NCBI RefSeq assembly: GCF_958445495.1
Contig: NZ_CAUCSQ010000049.1
Span: 1 to 28,925, forward strand
Direction: 5' to 3'
DNA from: an uncultured Bacteroides sp.
Lineage (GTDB): Bacteria > Bacteroidota > Bacteroidia > Bacteroidales > Bacteroidaceae
DNA: 28,925 nucleotides
In this document: one piece after another, positions 1 through 8,307 of the stretch
Numbering within the stretch: position 1 is the first letter of the stretch
Layout of the letters: each line of letters starts with the position of its first letter
The notes under the pieces: generated by a model
The model's database searches: none
What the model saw: the letters and a program-made list of their open reading frames with translations, nothing else
Told to the model about the DNA's origin: nothing
Made by a program: the position numbers and the translations under genes

Positions 1-168
1 GCGGCACTGGGATAGACCGGCGACTTTTGCCATACTCTCAAATGGGAATACGGAATGAAGCCTGCCAAGCTCACTCTCATTAAAACTCTTGCGATATTTT
101 TCCAGAATATCGAATTCTGTAAACCCCAAAGTCGGGTGAATTTCTGAAATATTTCGTATCTTTGCCAT
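1..168 (-). mobile_element. IS transposase, N-terminal fragment (runs off left edge)
   Basis: A minus-strand reading frame begins with ATG at 168-166 and stays open to base 1, giving 56 residues that start MAKIRNISEIHPTLGFTEFD and continue through a charged helical stretch to ELGRLHSVFPF. From memory this N-terminus matches DDE transposases of Bacteroides insertion sequences (DUF772/IS1182- or IS5-like), but the family is not certain. The catalytic domain lies outside the window, so it cannot be judged whether the copy is intact. The element's outer end must lie to the right, because its promoter and leader occupy 169-283. No inverted terminal repeat or target duplication can be identified with only one end present. 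Confidence 0.68.
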
Positions 169-184
169 ATCTTGGTTTGGGAAT

Positions 185-223
185 TTCCCCCGTTTTGGCT
201 ACCAAACCTTGTTTGCGGGGGAA
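185..223 (-). promoter_or_regulatory. Hairpin in the transposase leader
   Basis: TTCCCCCG (185-192) and CGGGGGAA (216-223) form a perfect 8-bp GC-rich stem. A smaller TTTGG/CCAAA repeat (194-198 and 202-206) lies in the loop. The stem ends 17 bases upstream of the transposase ATG, so it lies in the 5' leader. It could limit translation of transcripts, a common way of restraining transposases. The structure is seen; the function is inferred. Confidence 0.45.
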
Positions 224-227
224 TACC

Positions 228-259
228 TAAAGATACAAAAAAGCCAACTAATTCGCAAT
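228..259 (-). promoter_or_regulatory. Transposase promoter (Bacteroidetes type)
   Basis: On the minus strand TATCTTTA (228-235) fits the -7 consensus TAnnTTTG at all but the last base. ATTG (256-259) fits the -33 TTTG with one mismatch. The spacer is 20 bases, within the usual 19-21. The -33 part lies inside the long hairpin at 242-283, so hairpin and promoter overlap. Confidence 0.5.
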
Positions 260-283
260 ACTTTAAGTATGAATTAGTTGGCT
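237..283 (-). terminator. Long hairpin plus T-run at the IS end, acting as an insulator
   Basis: AGCCAACTAATTC (242-254) pairs perfectly with 271-283. After a 3-base bulge (255-257), ATACTT (258-263) pairs with AAGTAT (265-270). Read on the minus strand, the stem is followed directly by a run of Ts (complement of 237-242), which is the form of an intrinsic terminator. It lies upstream of the transposase, so it would stop transcripts entering the element from the chromosome. The sequence form is clear; the insulating role is inferred from known IS biology. Confidence 0.55.
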
Positions 284-337
284 AATTTTATACTATTTAC
301 TGAATGTCCCTAATTATTTTATATCAGTATAAAGCTT

Positions 338-433
338 ATGTTAACCCGTATCATTATGCTAATTATAGCAGGAGTCGCTACAATCTATATTGTTCGTTTT
401 ATAGATAATTTTTTCTCACAACACAAAAAATAA
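338..433 (+). CDS. Possible 31-residue single-pass membrane peptide
   Basis: An ATG at 338 opens 31 codons ending in TAA. The peptide starts MLTRIIMLIIAGVATIYIVR, an almost unbroken hydrophobic helix, and then carries a charged tail ending in lysines. That is the layout of known bacterial small membrane proteins. The frame is closed by a stop at 311-313, and no other standard start lies between. There is no clear -7 promoter box. It ends 26 bases before the convergent transporter gene. It could equally be a chance frame or the remnant of a gene cut by the neighbouring insertion sequence. No family is recognised. Confidence 0.3.
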   Translation: MLTRIIMLIIAGVATIYIVRFIDNFFSQHKK

Positions 434-459
434 TCAAATGATAGAATTGGAAATAAGAT

Positions 460-1914
460 TCACACTCCCATCGGAATCTTCAACACATACCAAATAATAA
501 AAAAGAGTATCCATATTATTAAAATACCCAGAGAATAACGCCAAGTATATTTGAATAATGTCCCATAGGTCACCCGTTTGTCATACTGTCTCATATATGT
601 CAACACTAAAGGCATGTAAAACATAAAAGGAGTAATAGCATTTGTCGAGCTATCGCCAATACGAAAAGCGCATTGAACAATATCCGGAGAAATCCCCGAT
701 TGCGCAAATATTGGGATAAAAATGAAAGACATAAATGCCCACTTGGAAGTAGCGGACACCATAATTAAATTGATAAATGCTGCAAACAAAATAAAAAGAA
801 CAAGTGAAAATAACGGTGCCGGTTCAAAAGAAGAAAGCATATTTGCCCCCATGATAGCAAGGCACTTGTCCAAATGAGAATATTCAAAACAAGCAAACAT
901 CTGAGCGGCGAAGAAAGCTATAACAAAATAAACACCTAAAAGTTTTATCGGTTGGATAAGTCCTTCAATTACGTCATTGTCTGACCGATAATGCCCGGAA
1001 CTGAAACCATACGCCATTCCCGTAATTCCCGCTCCCAAGGAAAGGAGAAAAAGAATACCTGCAATAAAAGGAGAATGCATCAAACCTCCATTCACACCGC
1101 GTAATATTCCATAAGAAGAAAAAGTAAGCCAAAGAATCAAAGTTATATAAATTCCCGCAACAATAATTGAAATCATTATTGCCCGCCGTTCTTTACGGGA
1201 CAAAGGACGGTAGGTCTCCATTGTTACGTTTCCTTCATATTTTCCCAAAACAGGAAGAAGCCACTTTTGAGTCAGCCAATATATAATAGCGGCAATGACG
1301 ACGGTGGAGGCACTCATAAAGAAATAATTACATAATGGTTCCGTATTCCCCTGATATCCTGTCTGGGCAAGCGTAGCTTCTTGTGTAGTATGTGCCAACA
1401 ATGGGTCCATTGTACTCAACACGATATTGGCACTATACCCACATGCTACAGAAACATAAGCGGTAATGATTCCTGCAAGTGGATGGAGTCCCACCCATTG
1501 AAACAACATTGCGGCAATAGGTAATAAAATGATGTATCCTCCGTCACCGATAGCATTAGATAACAATCCCAGAATAATCACCCACAAAATGATTTTCTTT
1601 TTTTTCTGCTTATCTCCTACTCCCATACGGATACATGCGTCAATAAAACCAGAATGCCGGGCAACCCCCAATCCAAACATGGCAATAATTACCATACCCA
1701 ACGGAGCAAATCCCGTAAAATTCTGAATAGCGTTTCGTAACCACCAACGGATTCCTTCCGGACTTAACAGGCTTTGTACACGAATATTTTCACCTGTCTG
1801 GGGTAATGTGACTTTCAACCCATAAATATCACATATCCAGGAAAGAAAGACAACTGCCATCGTCAACAGAAGATACATTGTGGCAGGATGGGGCATACGC
1901 CATTTACTCTTCAT
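460..1914 (-). CDS. AbgT-family transporter
   Basis: This polytopic inner-membrane protein of 484 residues is slightly shorter than the roughly 500-510 usual for the family. It resembles the AbgT/MtrF family, which carries p-aminobenzoyl-glutamate or exports antimetabolites such as sulfonamides by ion coupling. Supporting features are an N-terminal membrane helix after a short basic segment, the loop region around GFAPLGMVIIAMFGLGVA, and the conserved C-terminal motif IGDSSTNAITPFMFYMPL followed by two last helices. The start ATG lies 40 bases after the response-regulator stop, with no terminator seen between, so co-transcription with the two-component genes is likely. Substrate and direction of transport cannot be told from the sequence. 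Confidence 0.88.
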   Translation of the reverse strand: MKSKWRMPHPATMYLLLTMAVVFLSWICDIYGLKVTLPQTGENIRVQSLLSPEGIRWWLRNAIQNFTGFAPLGMVIIAMFGLGVARHSGFIDACIRMGVGDKQKKKKIILWVIILGLLSNAIGDGGYIILLPIAAMLFQWVGLHPLAGIITAYVSVACGYSANIVLSTMDPLLAHTTQEATLAQTGYQGNTEPLCNYFFMSASTVVIAAIIYWLTQKWLLPVLGKYEGNVTMETYRPLSRKERRAIMISIIVAGIYITLILWLTFSSYGILRGVNGGLMHSPFIAGILFLLSLGAGITGMAYGFSSGHYRSDNDVIEGLIQPIKLLGVYFVIAFFAAQMFACFEYSHLDKCLAIMGANMLSSFEPAPLFSLVLFILFAAFINLIMVSATSKWAFMSFIFIPIFAQSGISPDIVQCAFRIGDSSTNAITPFMFYMPLVLTYMRQYDKRVTYGTLFKYTWRYSLGILIIWILFFIIWYVLKIPMGV

Positions 1915-1954
1915 TTATCTTAAAACTTATTTCTTATCAGGCTGATTGTCGAAT

Positions 1955-2683
1955 CTACTCTTCGTCAGCCTCTAAATTATCCAAATCAAGAATACGTAAC
2001 TCCAAAGCACGAACCACTAAACGAGTGGCATTCACTCCTACCCGTTCCCCATTCGTAAAAAGACGCCCAATCAAATCATTTTGCCGTTTTTCTAATGACT
2101 TCACCCCGAAAGGCATTCCTTTTAAACTAGCAATCATTTCTTTCGTATATCCTAAAGCCAAATGGCGCAAAAAACGTTCATCATACTCATCAATATCATA
2201 ATTAATCACTGCTTCCTGACGTTTTGCATCATTGACTACCGACTTTTTAAAACGATTTACAATTTTCTCCAAAATGGGATAATTGAAAACAAGTTTTTTC
2301 CCATCCATTACAGCTTGTACGTCAGTCTTGGTCAATAGTTCTCCTGTTTTGAGAATAATTCCGTCAGCACCGGCATTAAGTACGTCTACCCATAACTTTT
2401 CATTTAATATCTCACCTGTGAAAATTAATACACGAACACCTTTATAACGTTTAAATATATTCCGGCAAATATCAACTCCAATAGTAGTAGAGCCACCTAG
2501 TCCTAAGTCCAATAATACCAAATCAGGAAGTTGTGCTTCCATTAAAGGCCAAAATTCACTCTCCGTCATAGCTGTACCTATAACCTCTGCATCAGGTATT
2601 TCATGACGAAATATTTCTTCTGTACCTTTCAGTTCTAACTTAACATCCTCTACAATAATAACTTTAAACTTTTGTCCTTCCAT
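1955..2683 (-). CDS. Response regulator with receiver and HTH-like output domain
   Basis: This protein of 242 residues has an N-terminal receiver (about 6-125) with all expected active-site residues: acidic pair E12/D13, phosphoacceptor D59 in LVLLDLG, T89 in LIFTGE and K112 in ILKTGE. The C-terminal part (about 165-242) has a helical, LuxR-like look (LALGYTKEMIASLKG, then a putative recognition helix) and probably binds DNA. Such C-terminal domains in Bacteroides regulators may have their own Pfam DUF entry; this is unchecked. The gene starts 35 bases after the giant sensor's stop codon on the same strand, so it is almost certainly the cognate partner. The AbgT transporter directly downstream is a plausible target or co-regulated function. 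Confidence 0.88.
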   Translation of the reverse strand: MEGQKFKVIIVEDVKLELKGTEEIFRHEIPDAEVIGTAMTESEFWPLMEAQLPDLVLLDLGLGGSTTIGVDICRNIFKRYKGVRVLIFTGEILNEKLWVDVLNAGADGIILKTGELLTKTDVQAVMDGKKLVFNYPILEKIVNRFKKSVVNDAKRQEAVINYDIDEYDERFLRHLALGYTKEMIASLKGMPFGVKSLEKRQNDLIGRLFTNGERVGVNATRLVVRALELRILDLDNLEADEE

Positions 2684-2718
2684 TTCCTTATTTTAATAAC
2701 TTTATAATTTATTTTTTA

Positions 2719-5700
2719 TCACTTGCATGGGATAGTGAAGTAAACGGTAAATCCTCCGCCTTCAGCCGGTTCGGCATTGATACGACATCCTCTACGTCCT
2801 GCGAATTCGTCATGGTCTCGAATAATTTGCTTACATACCAAATATTCCGTTCCTCTCAATTCACCCTCTTCTCCAGAAGTCATGCGTGCCAGATTCGGAT
2901 AGAATAGCTGGTTCAATTCCGATACACTCTTCTCACGCCTTGTATCCGTAAAAAGAAAACGTATATACTCATTATCTTTACAAGCCTGCAAACGTAATAT
3001 TCCTTTTTCATGAACCGTCAATGCTTCATCAATTAAACTCTCAAGCAAAAAACGTAACAGATTCACATCTCCTATTACTTCAGCATCTATCATTTCCATT
3101 TTTAATTCTACTTTCTCCTGATAATTCTTTATCGACTTCCTGAAATATTTTTCAGCAGCAGCAAAAAGTTCCTGTACTGAAACTGTTGTCCGCCGAAAAG
3201 TAACCTCTTCCAATTGCCGGGAAGCACATGAGCTTAAAATCGTAAAAATCCCCTTATAATATTCAATCAACTCCGTCATCGTTTCCACCGCCTCCCTCTC
3301 CTCTTCTCTCGAAAGTTCCTGTACGTTCAACCGGCTTACAATCTGCTTAATTTTATTCGGATAATAAATCGTTTCATGTTTAATTGTCGAAAGACAATTA
3401 TCAAGTACCATATTCTGTACATGTAACATTCCATCTTCCCATGAAGCACGCCGTGTTTCCTCATGCGCCGATTCGATATCCCGATATTTCGTAGCTAATT
3501 TTACCACAGCATTAAACACGACAATCGCTACATAACGGGCAATTAATTCAAGAAGCAAACGATCGGTTTCCTGCCTTGTTCCTTCTCTACGTTCCAAAAA
3601 AAGTACACCGACACATTGATGTTCTCCTCCTGCCTCCACTTTTAAAGGAATAGCTTGAAAGCACTGTTCTGAAAAATATTCTCCCGTATCAAAACAATGT
3701 CGTATCATTTCCGGCATTTCCTGTCCAGGATGTGAGGCATATTCCAACTGATGTGTCGTTTCGTTATAAACAGCAATTCCCATCCGGTCGATAACCAGCA
3801 ACTCATTCACAGAACTGAATGCCTCGTCTACAATACGTTGCGGAATTTCCTTGAGCGTACTTTCTTCCCGTTGAAGAGCCTCCACATTTTCCTGTTCCTG
3901 CGACCTGACTAAAGAAGCAGCAAACACTTTCTGGTTAATCTCAAGTACTTGTTCCAAATTCAAACGGTTTTGTATTCTTTTTCTTAAATATAAAAGATAA
4001 TATCCTATCAAAGATACAATCAGCAAGACAAAACACAAAATAATTCCCACTGTCTTATTCGTATTCGAACGTTCCAATTGTCTACAAAATCCTTCTAATG
4101 TCTGGTCTTCTCCCTGTAACTTATATAAATCCGTAAATGCAGAATTATTATAACTGTATGCATCTAATTGCTTCAAGGCCAGAAAAGCGACTGCCGCCTC
4201 ATTTCTTATATCCAAAATTACATGATAATCCGAATCAAAAAATTCATTCCACCATAAAAGCTCGGCAGGTGTACCTTCATCTACAAGTTTCATATATTGA
4301 TGCGGACAATCCGGACGGGCATATTTTTCATAATGCTTATTCAACAATGTCATGGCAGAATCTATATAATGCAATGCAACTTCATACTGCTCATCCACAT
4401 TGGCAAAATAAGCGGCATTCGCATAATCAGATGCCATATCCAATAAATACTCATAAGCAGAATCTGTTGCAACGACATGCGAATCAATTCCTTGTGATAT
4501 TGATGGAATAGAATCATATAAACAGGATTCCATTCCTACCGGAAGTAACAAACATAATAATATTCCAATGACCTTACGTACTCCCAAAGGCAAACGAAAA
4601 TAAAAACGGCTTCCTTTCCCTAACTCACTGTCCACATTAAATACGCATACCTGGAACAACTCATTTGTTTTTTTATATTTCTCAATAATTCCCTTACAAT
4701 TCATCAATCCAAAGCCACTTCCTTTATTTTCTTTCAATTCATCCGGATCTATAGCACTTTTCATACCTATGACACGTGAATCATAAACTTTCTCACCAAC
4801 AATCCGTACGACATCTTCCGGAGATATTCCTCTTCCATTATCCTCCACAGAAACCTCTACATACGTATCTGTTGTACGTGCATATATTTTTATTATACCT
4901 CCAGCAGGAGTATATTTACGGGCATTCTCGGACAAGGTGTTAATCATAAATAAGGTCAATGCACGGTCTGCCTTTACCATAGCAGCAGTCGGTTCAATTT
5001 CTAATGTCTGCTGTTTCATTTCAAAGGCCCGTCGTCCTTTTCCCAACAATTCAAACAGTTCATTCAGATTGAATGTTTCAATGTTCAGGCTAAGCGTCCC
5101 CTGCTTCATTTTAATCCAAAGAGCAAGGATATCGTTGTATTCGTTTATAGTGGTTACCAGTTCGTCAATATACAGGTATTTCTCTTTTTTTATTCTTTCA
5201 TTATCAATATATCCTTTCTCCGTTAATTTATGCACCTCATTTAAAATACGGTCTATATAGGGATTAATGCCATTCACAATTGCCAGGCAGGCTTTTTTAA
5301 TTAGATTTTGGCGTTTATTATCGGCGATATGCTGTTCATACACATATCTTTGTTTCTCTAACAGACTCCGTTCGTCACTCAATGTTGCCACTATTTGTTC
5401 ATTGTCGGCGGCCCATACAATATAAGGTTCAAGCACATGCACCAAAGCCTTTTCATCCTTATTGAGCCGATGCATGGGGACAAGTACGGTTTTTCCTTCA
5501 TCCGTAATTTTCAAAGTCAGTCTTCCCTTGCCGAACAACAGGTCAATACCGTGTTGGATTAAAGGTACATTCATCGGAATAGAAGAAGTTATGTCACGAC
5601 AAAGAGATAAAATTCGCTGTAAACGTTCAACGTCCGTTTGATTCCGTATCTTAGAACGTCGATTAAAGAACCACCAGAGAATAATCACCAGTAACAGACC

Positions 5701-7032
5701 GACAATAACTAGAAAAAGTACAAGGGTCATTTGCCGTGAACCGGCTTCTAGTGAAGCATAACGGCTTTCTAGTTCTTTATCCTGCCGGGTAAAATTTAAG
5801 ATATCCAGATACATATTCCGGTTATAATCAGATGCATATTTTATCCCTAACCCTGCATACGAAACGCTTAACTGCTCCCGAATCCTGGAAATCCACTCTG
5901 GTACAGTCCTTATCTTACCTTCCGTAATCCACGGCACTCCTGTATAAGTCGTATCTCCTTCGACATAGGGACGCAATTTGTCTAACGTATCCGTTTCATT
6001 ATGATAATAGAGCATGTGATGCCTGTTTACACAATCCAGTGCTTTCGTCAACGTATCTAACGCTTCGGAATAACGTCCATGCACATTCAGATACTTACCG
6101 ATAGAGACATAAGCTCCTGCAATCTGATATAAATCATCATATTCCTGAAATTTTCTGAGTGCAAGCTGCGCCAGGCGTAAGGGCATTAGTGAATCTACGG
6201 GAAAGTCAAACTGTTCAAGCGCATGCCCTCTCCTTGTCTGATAAAAATTAAAATTGGCAGGAGAAACCATCAGATTGGCTAATCCTTGTAATCCGTTTCC
6301 TTCAAAATATAAATGTTTACCTTGAACAGCGGTCCACCACGTAAAATAAAGTTGATCAAACTCACGAAGTTTTCTTTCCTCCGGCTTATTTGCTTCCATC
6401 AATGATGCCGACCCTTTGATATAATGATAATAAAGCAATTGGTTAGTATCTGCCAACGCTTCATCTTCCGGGATTTGACTAAGTGTTTCAAACGCTTCTT
6501 TCCGTTGTTGAAGATAATAGTAATAAATGGATGAAACTATGAAAAATTCAGTAAAAGCATAATCTAATCGAAGTTTCTCATGCCGGTCTACAAACAAATC
6601 ACTTTCTTCCCGAATGCGTTTCATCCGACGGAGAGCACTGTTCCGATAATCATAAAATTCCTTATTCATTGCTGTCCGTTGACAGATTTTCATAAGCCCA
6701 ATATCGGCAACAAGCAATTCCAGTTCATTTTTCGTCAGCTTATAGACCTCTTTATGCAATGCTTCCGCACGGTCGAAATCCATATTCATAAATGCACAAA
6801 AACCCAAATTGTTGGATGCTTCCGCTTTCCCTGATTTATAAAAATTCACCATAGAATAAGCGGCATCGGCGTATTTGTAAGAAGAATCCAGACTACGATA
6901 ACGATAAGCATACGCCTTTCCATTAAGCGAATCAATCAAACGCACCTCTTTTGTAGGCACCATATCCGTGCATGAAAAGAAAGAGACAAACAACACCAGA
7001 CCTACTATGTAAAAAGGAAAACGTGAGCTCAT
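2719..7032 (-). CDS. Tandem (double) membrane sensor histidine kinase
   Basis: The protein has 1437 residues in two sensor-kinase modules. Module 1: signal/anchor with lipobox-like FFSC (C21), a helical TPR-like periplasmic domain (30-430), a membrane helix (434-456), a linker and a HATPase domain (about 690-815) with N-box around N698-N703, G1 EDNGRGIS (730-737) and G2 GSGFGL (771-776). Its dimerisation region has VNGINPY (586-592) where HE-xx-P is expected, so no phosphoacceptor histidine is evident. Module 2: a second hydrophobic anchor (819-836, C837), a periplasmic domain (838-992), a membrane helix (994-1016), a GAF-like region (1070-1175), KHETIYYP with H1219, then an ATPase-like end lacking G1 and N-box residues. 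The periplasmic domains resemble those I recall as DUF5112 and DUF5113. Transcribed first in the unit with its regulator; a -7 box lies at 7059-7066. Confidence 0.85.
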   Translation of the reverse strand: MSSRFPFYIVGLVLFVSFFSCTDMVPTKEVRLIDSLNGKAYAYRYRSLDSSYKYADAAYSMVNFYKSGKAEASNNLGFCAFMNMDFDRAEALHKEVYKLTKNELELLVADIGLMKICQRTAMNKEFYDYRNSALRRMKRIREESDLFVDRHEKLRLDYAFTEFFIVSSIYYYYLQQRKEAFETLSQIPEDEALADTNQLLYYHYIKGSASLMEANKPEERKLREFDQLYFTWWTAVQGKHLYFEGNGLQGLANLMVSPANFNFYQTRRGHALEQFDFPVDSLMPLRLAQLALRKFQEYDDLYQIAGAYVSIGKYLNVHGRYSEALDTLTKALDCVNRHHMLYYHNETDTLDKLRPYVEGDTTYTGVPWITEGKIRTVPEWISRIREQLSVSYAGLGIKYASDYNRNMYLDILNFTRQDKELESRYASLEAGSRQMTLVLFLVIVGLLLVIILWWFFNRRSKIRNQTDVERLQRILSLCRDITSSIPMNVPLIQHGIDLLFGKGRLTLKITDEGKTVLVPMHRLNKDEKALVHVLEPYIVWAADNEQIVATLSDERSLLEKQRYVYEQHIADNKRQNLIKKACLAIVNGINPYIDRILNEVHKLTEKGYIDNERIKKEKYLYIDELVTTINEYNDILALWIKMKQGTLSLNIETFNLNELFELLGKGRRAFEMKQQTLEIEPTAAMVKADRALTLFMINTLSENARKYTPAGGIIKIYARTTDTYVEVSVEDNGRGISPEDVVRIVGEKVYDSRVIGMKSAIDPDELKENKGSGFGLMNCKGIIEKYKKTNELFQVCVFNVDSELGKGSRFYFRLPLGVRKVIGILLCLLLPVGMESCLYDSIPSISQGIDSHVVATDSAYEYLLDMASDYANAAYFANVDEQYEVALHYIDSAMTLLNKHYEKYARPDCPHQYMKLVDEGTPAELLWWNEFFDSDYHVILDIRNEAAVAFLALKQLDAYSYNNSAFTDLYKLQGEDQTLEGFCRQLERSNTNKTVGIILCFVLLIVSLIGYYLLYLRKRIQNRLNLEQVLEINQKVFAASLVRSQEQENVEALQREESTLKEIPQRIVDEAFSSVNELLVIDRMGIAVYNETTHQLEYASHPGQEMPEMIRHCFDTGEYFSEQCFQAIPLKVEAGGEHQCVGVLFLERREGTRQETDRLLLELIARYVAIVVFNAVVKLATKYRDIESAHEETRRASWEDGMLHVQNMVLDNCLSTIKHETIYYPNKIKQIVSRLNVQELSREEEREAVETMTELIEYYKGIFTILSSCASRQLEEVTFRRTTVSVQELFAAAEKYFRKSIKNYQEKVELKMEMIDAEVIGDVNLLRFLLESLIDEALTVHEKGILRLQACKDNEYIRFLFTDTRREKSVSELNQLFYPNLARMTSGEEGELRGTEYLVCKQIIRDHDEFAGRRGCRINAEPAEGGGFTVYFTIPCK

Positions 7033-7058
7033 TTTTGTGATTTACTATATTCAGCAAG

Positions 7059-7066
7059 CAAATCTA
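7059..7066 (-). promoter_or_regulatory. -7 promoter element for the sensor-kinase operon
   Basis: TAGATTTG on the minus strand exactly fits TAnnTTTG and lies 26 bases from the sensor ATG. No good -33 TTTG is seen at the expected distance. Confidence 0.45.
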
Positions 7067-7141
7067 CAAATATTTCCGATAAGATTAGAGAGAAAAATAT
7101 TTTTTATACAATAAGTCGTTCTAAATAATAAGAGAAATTCC

Positions 7142-7149
7142 TACCTTTG
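7142..7149 (+). promoter_or_regulatory. -7 promoter element for prs
   Basis: TACCTTTG fits TAnnTTTG exactly and lies 36 bases before the prs ATG. The -33 region is poor. The 153-base gap to the divergent sensor gene holds both promoters. Confidence 0.6.
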
Positions 7150-7185
7150 CAAACAAATTAACAAATAGGTAACATCTATTACAAA

Positions 7186-8124
7186 ATGAGCGAAAAAGCA
7201 CCCTTTATGGTATTCTCGGGAACAAACTCGAGATATCTTGCAGAGAAAATCTGCGCAAGCCTCAATTGTCCTCTGGGAAATATGAACATTACCCATTTTG
7301 CCGACGGCGAATTTGCAGTTTCATATGAGGAATCAATTCGTGGCGCACACGTATTTCTGGTTCAGTCCACATTCCCGAATTCAGACAACCTAATGGAACT
7401 TCTCCTGATGATTGATGCTGCCAAACGTGCATCTGCAAAAAGTGTCGTAGCAGTCATTCCTTATTTCGGATGGGCGCGTCAGGATAGAAAAGACAAACCG
7501 CGTGTATCTATCGGAGCCAAATTAGTGGCTGACTTATTATCAGTAGCGGGTATTGACCGACTGATTACAATGGATTTGCATGCAGATCAAATTCAAGGAT
7601 TTTTCAACATCCCAGTAGACCATTTGTATGCGTCAGCAGTATTCCTACCTTATATTCAATCATTGCAATTGGATGATTTAGTGATTGCAACACCCGATGT
7701 AGGGGGGTCAAAGCGAGCTAGTACTTTCTCCAAGTATCTTGGTGTACCGTTGGTACTTTGTAATAAATCACGCGAAAAAGCCAATGAGGTAGCCTCCATG
7801 CAAATTATTGGCGATGTAAAAGATAAAAATGTTGTTTTAATTGACGACATTGTTGATACAGCCGGCACAATCACTAAAGCTGCTAATATTATGATGGAAG
7901 CCGGAGCTAAGTCCGTACGTGCCATTGCCAGTCATTGTGTTATGTCTGATCCGGCTTCTTTCCGTGTGCAGGAATCGGCTCTGACTGAAATGGTGTTTAC
8001 TGACAGTATCCCTTATGCAAAGAAATGTGCAAAAGTAAAACAACTAAGTATCGCCAATATGTTTGCCGAAACTATCAGGCGCGTAATGAATAACGAATCA
8101 ATCAGTTCACAATACATCATTTAA
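7186..8124 (+). CDS. prs: Ribose-phosphate pyrophosphokinase (PRPP synthetase)
   Basis: This cytoplasmic enzyme converts ribose-5-phosphate and ATP to PRPP and AMP, feeding purine, pyrimidine, histidine and NAD synthesis. Its 312 residues match the usual length. Visible motifs are the ATP/flexible-loop region FGWARQDRKDKPR (94-106), metal-binding DLHAD (130-134), ATPDVGGSKRA (158-168) and the PRPP loop VVLIDDIVDTAGT (216-228). The start is the first in-frame ATG after a -7 box at 7142, giving the MSEKAPFMVFSG N-terminus. It is monocistronic: a divergent sensor gene lies upstream and an intrinsic terminator 47 bases downstream. Confidence 0.97.
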   Translation: MSEKAPFMVFSGTNSRYLAEKICASLNCPLGNMNITHFADGEFAVSYEESIRGAHVFLVQSTFPNSDNLMELLLMIDAAKRASAKSVVAVIPYFGWARQDRKDKPRVSIGAKLVADLLSVAGIDRLITMDLHADQIQGFFNIPVDHLYASAVFLPYIQSLQLDDLVIATPDVGGSKRASTFSKYLGVPLVLCNKSREKANEVASMQIIGDVKDKNVVLIDDIVDTAGTITKAANIMMEAGAKSVRAIASHCVMSDPASFRVQESALTEMVFTDSIPYAKKCAKVKQLSIANMFAETIRRVMNNESISSQYII

Positions 8125-8170
8125 TATAAAATGATAGGTTAAATGTTGAATTTACCGTTCAACAGAAAAT

Positions 8171-8214
8171 AAAAAATGGACGATACTACTTCAGTTATTG
8201 TCCATTTTTTATTT
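8171..8214 (+). terminator. Intrinsic terminator after prs
   Basis: AAAAAATGGAC (8171-8181) and GTCCATTTTTT (8200-8210) form a perfect 11-bp stem with an 18-base loop and a T-rich 3' side. It may work in both directions. Confidence 0.85.
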
Positions 8215-8250
8215 GTATAACTTCATCTGTCTTACAACACACATAATCAC

Positions 8251-8280
8251 AAAAAATGGACCACGAAATACCGTAGTCCA
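8251..8280 (-). terminator. Intrinsic terminator after the MORN gene
   Basis: On the minus strand TGGACTACG (complement of 8272-8280) pairs with CGTGGTCCA (complement of 8257-8265) through nine pairs including one G-U, followed by six Ts (8256-8251). It lies 27 bases after the MORN stop and closes the minus-strand unit. Confidence 0.75.
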
Positions 8281-8307
8281 CTATCATTTTTCAACAATCA
8301 TTGATAT

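Noticed and set aside
4137..4511. 124-codon plus-strand frame inside the sensor gene
   Set aside because: Antisense shadow of a gene supported over its whole length by domain motifs.
8171..8261. Shared AAAAAATGGAC in the two neighbouring terminators as a direct repeat
   Set aside because: Both copies are parts of separate terminator stems; the likeness is short and may be chance.
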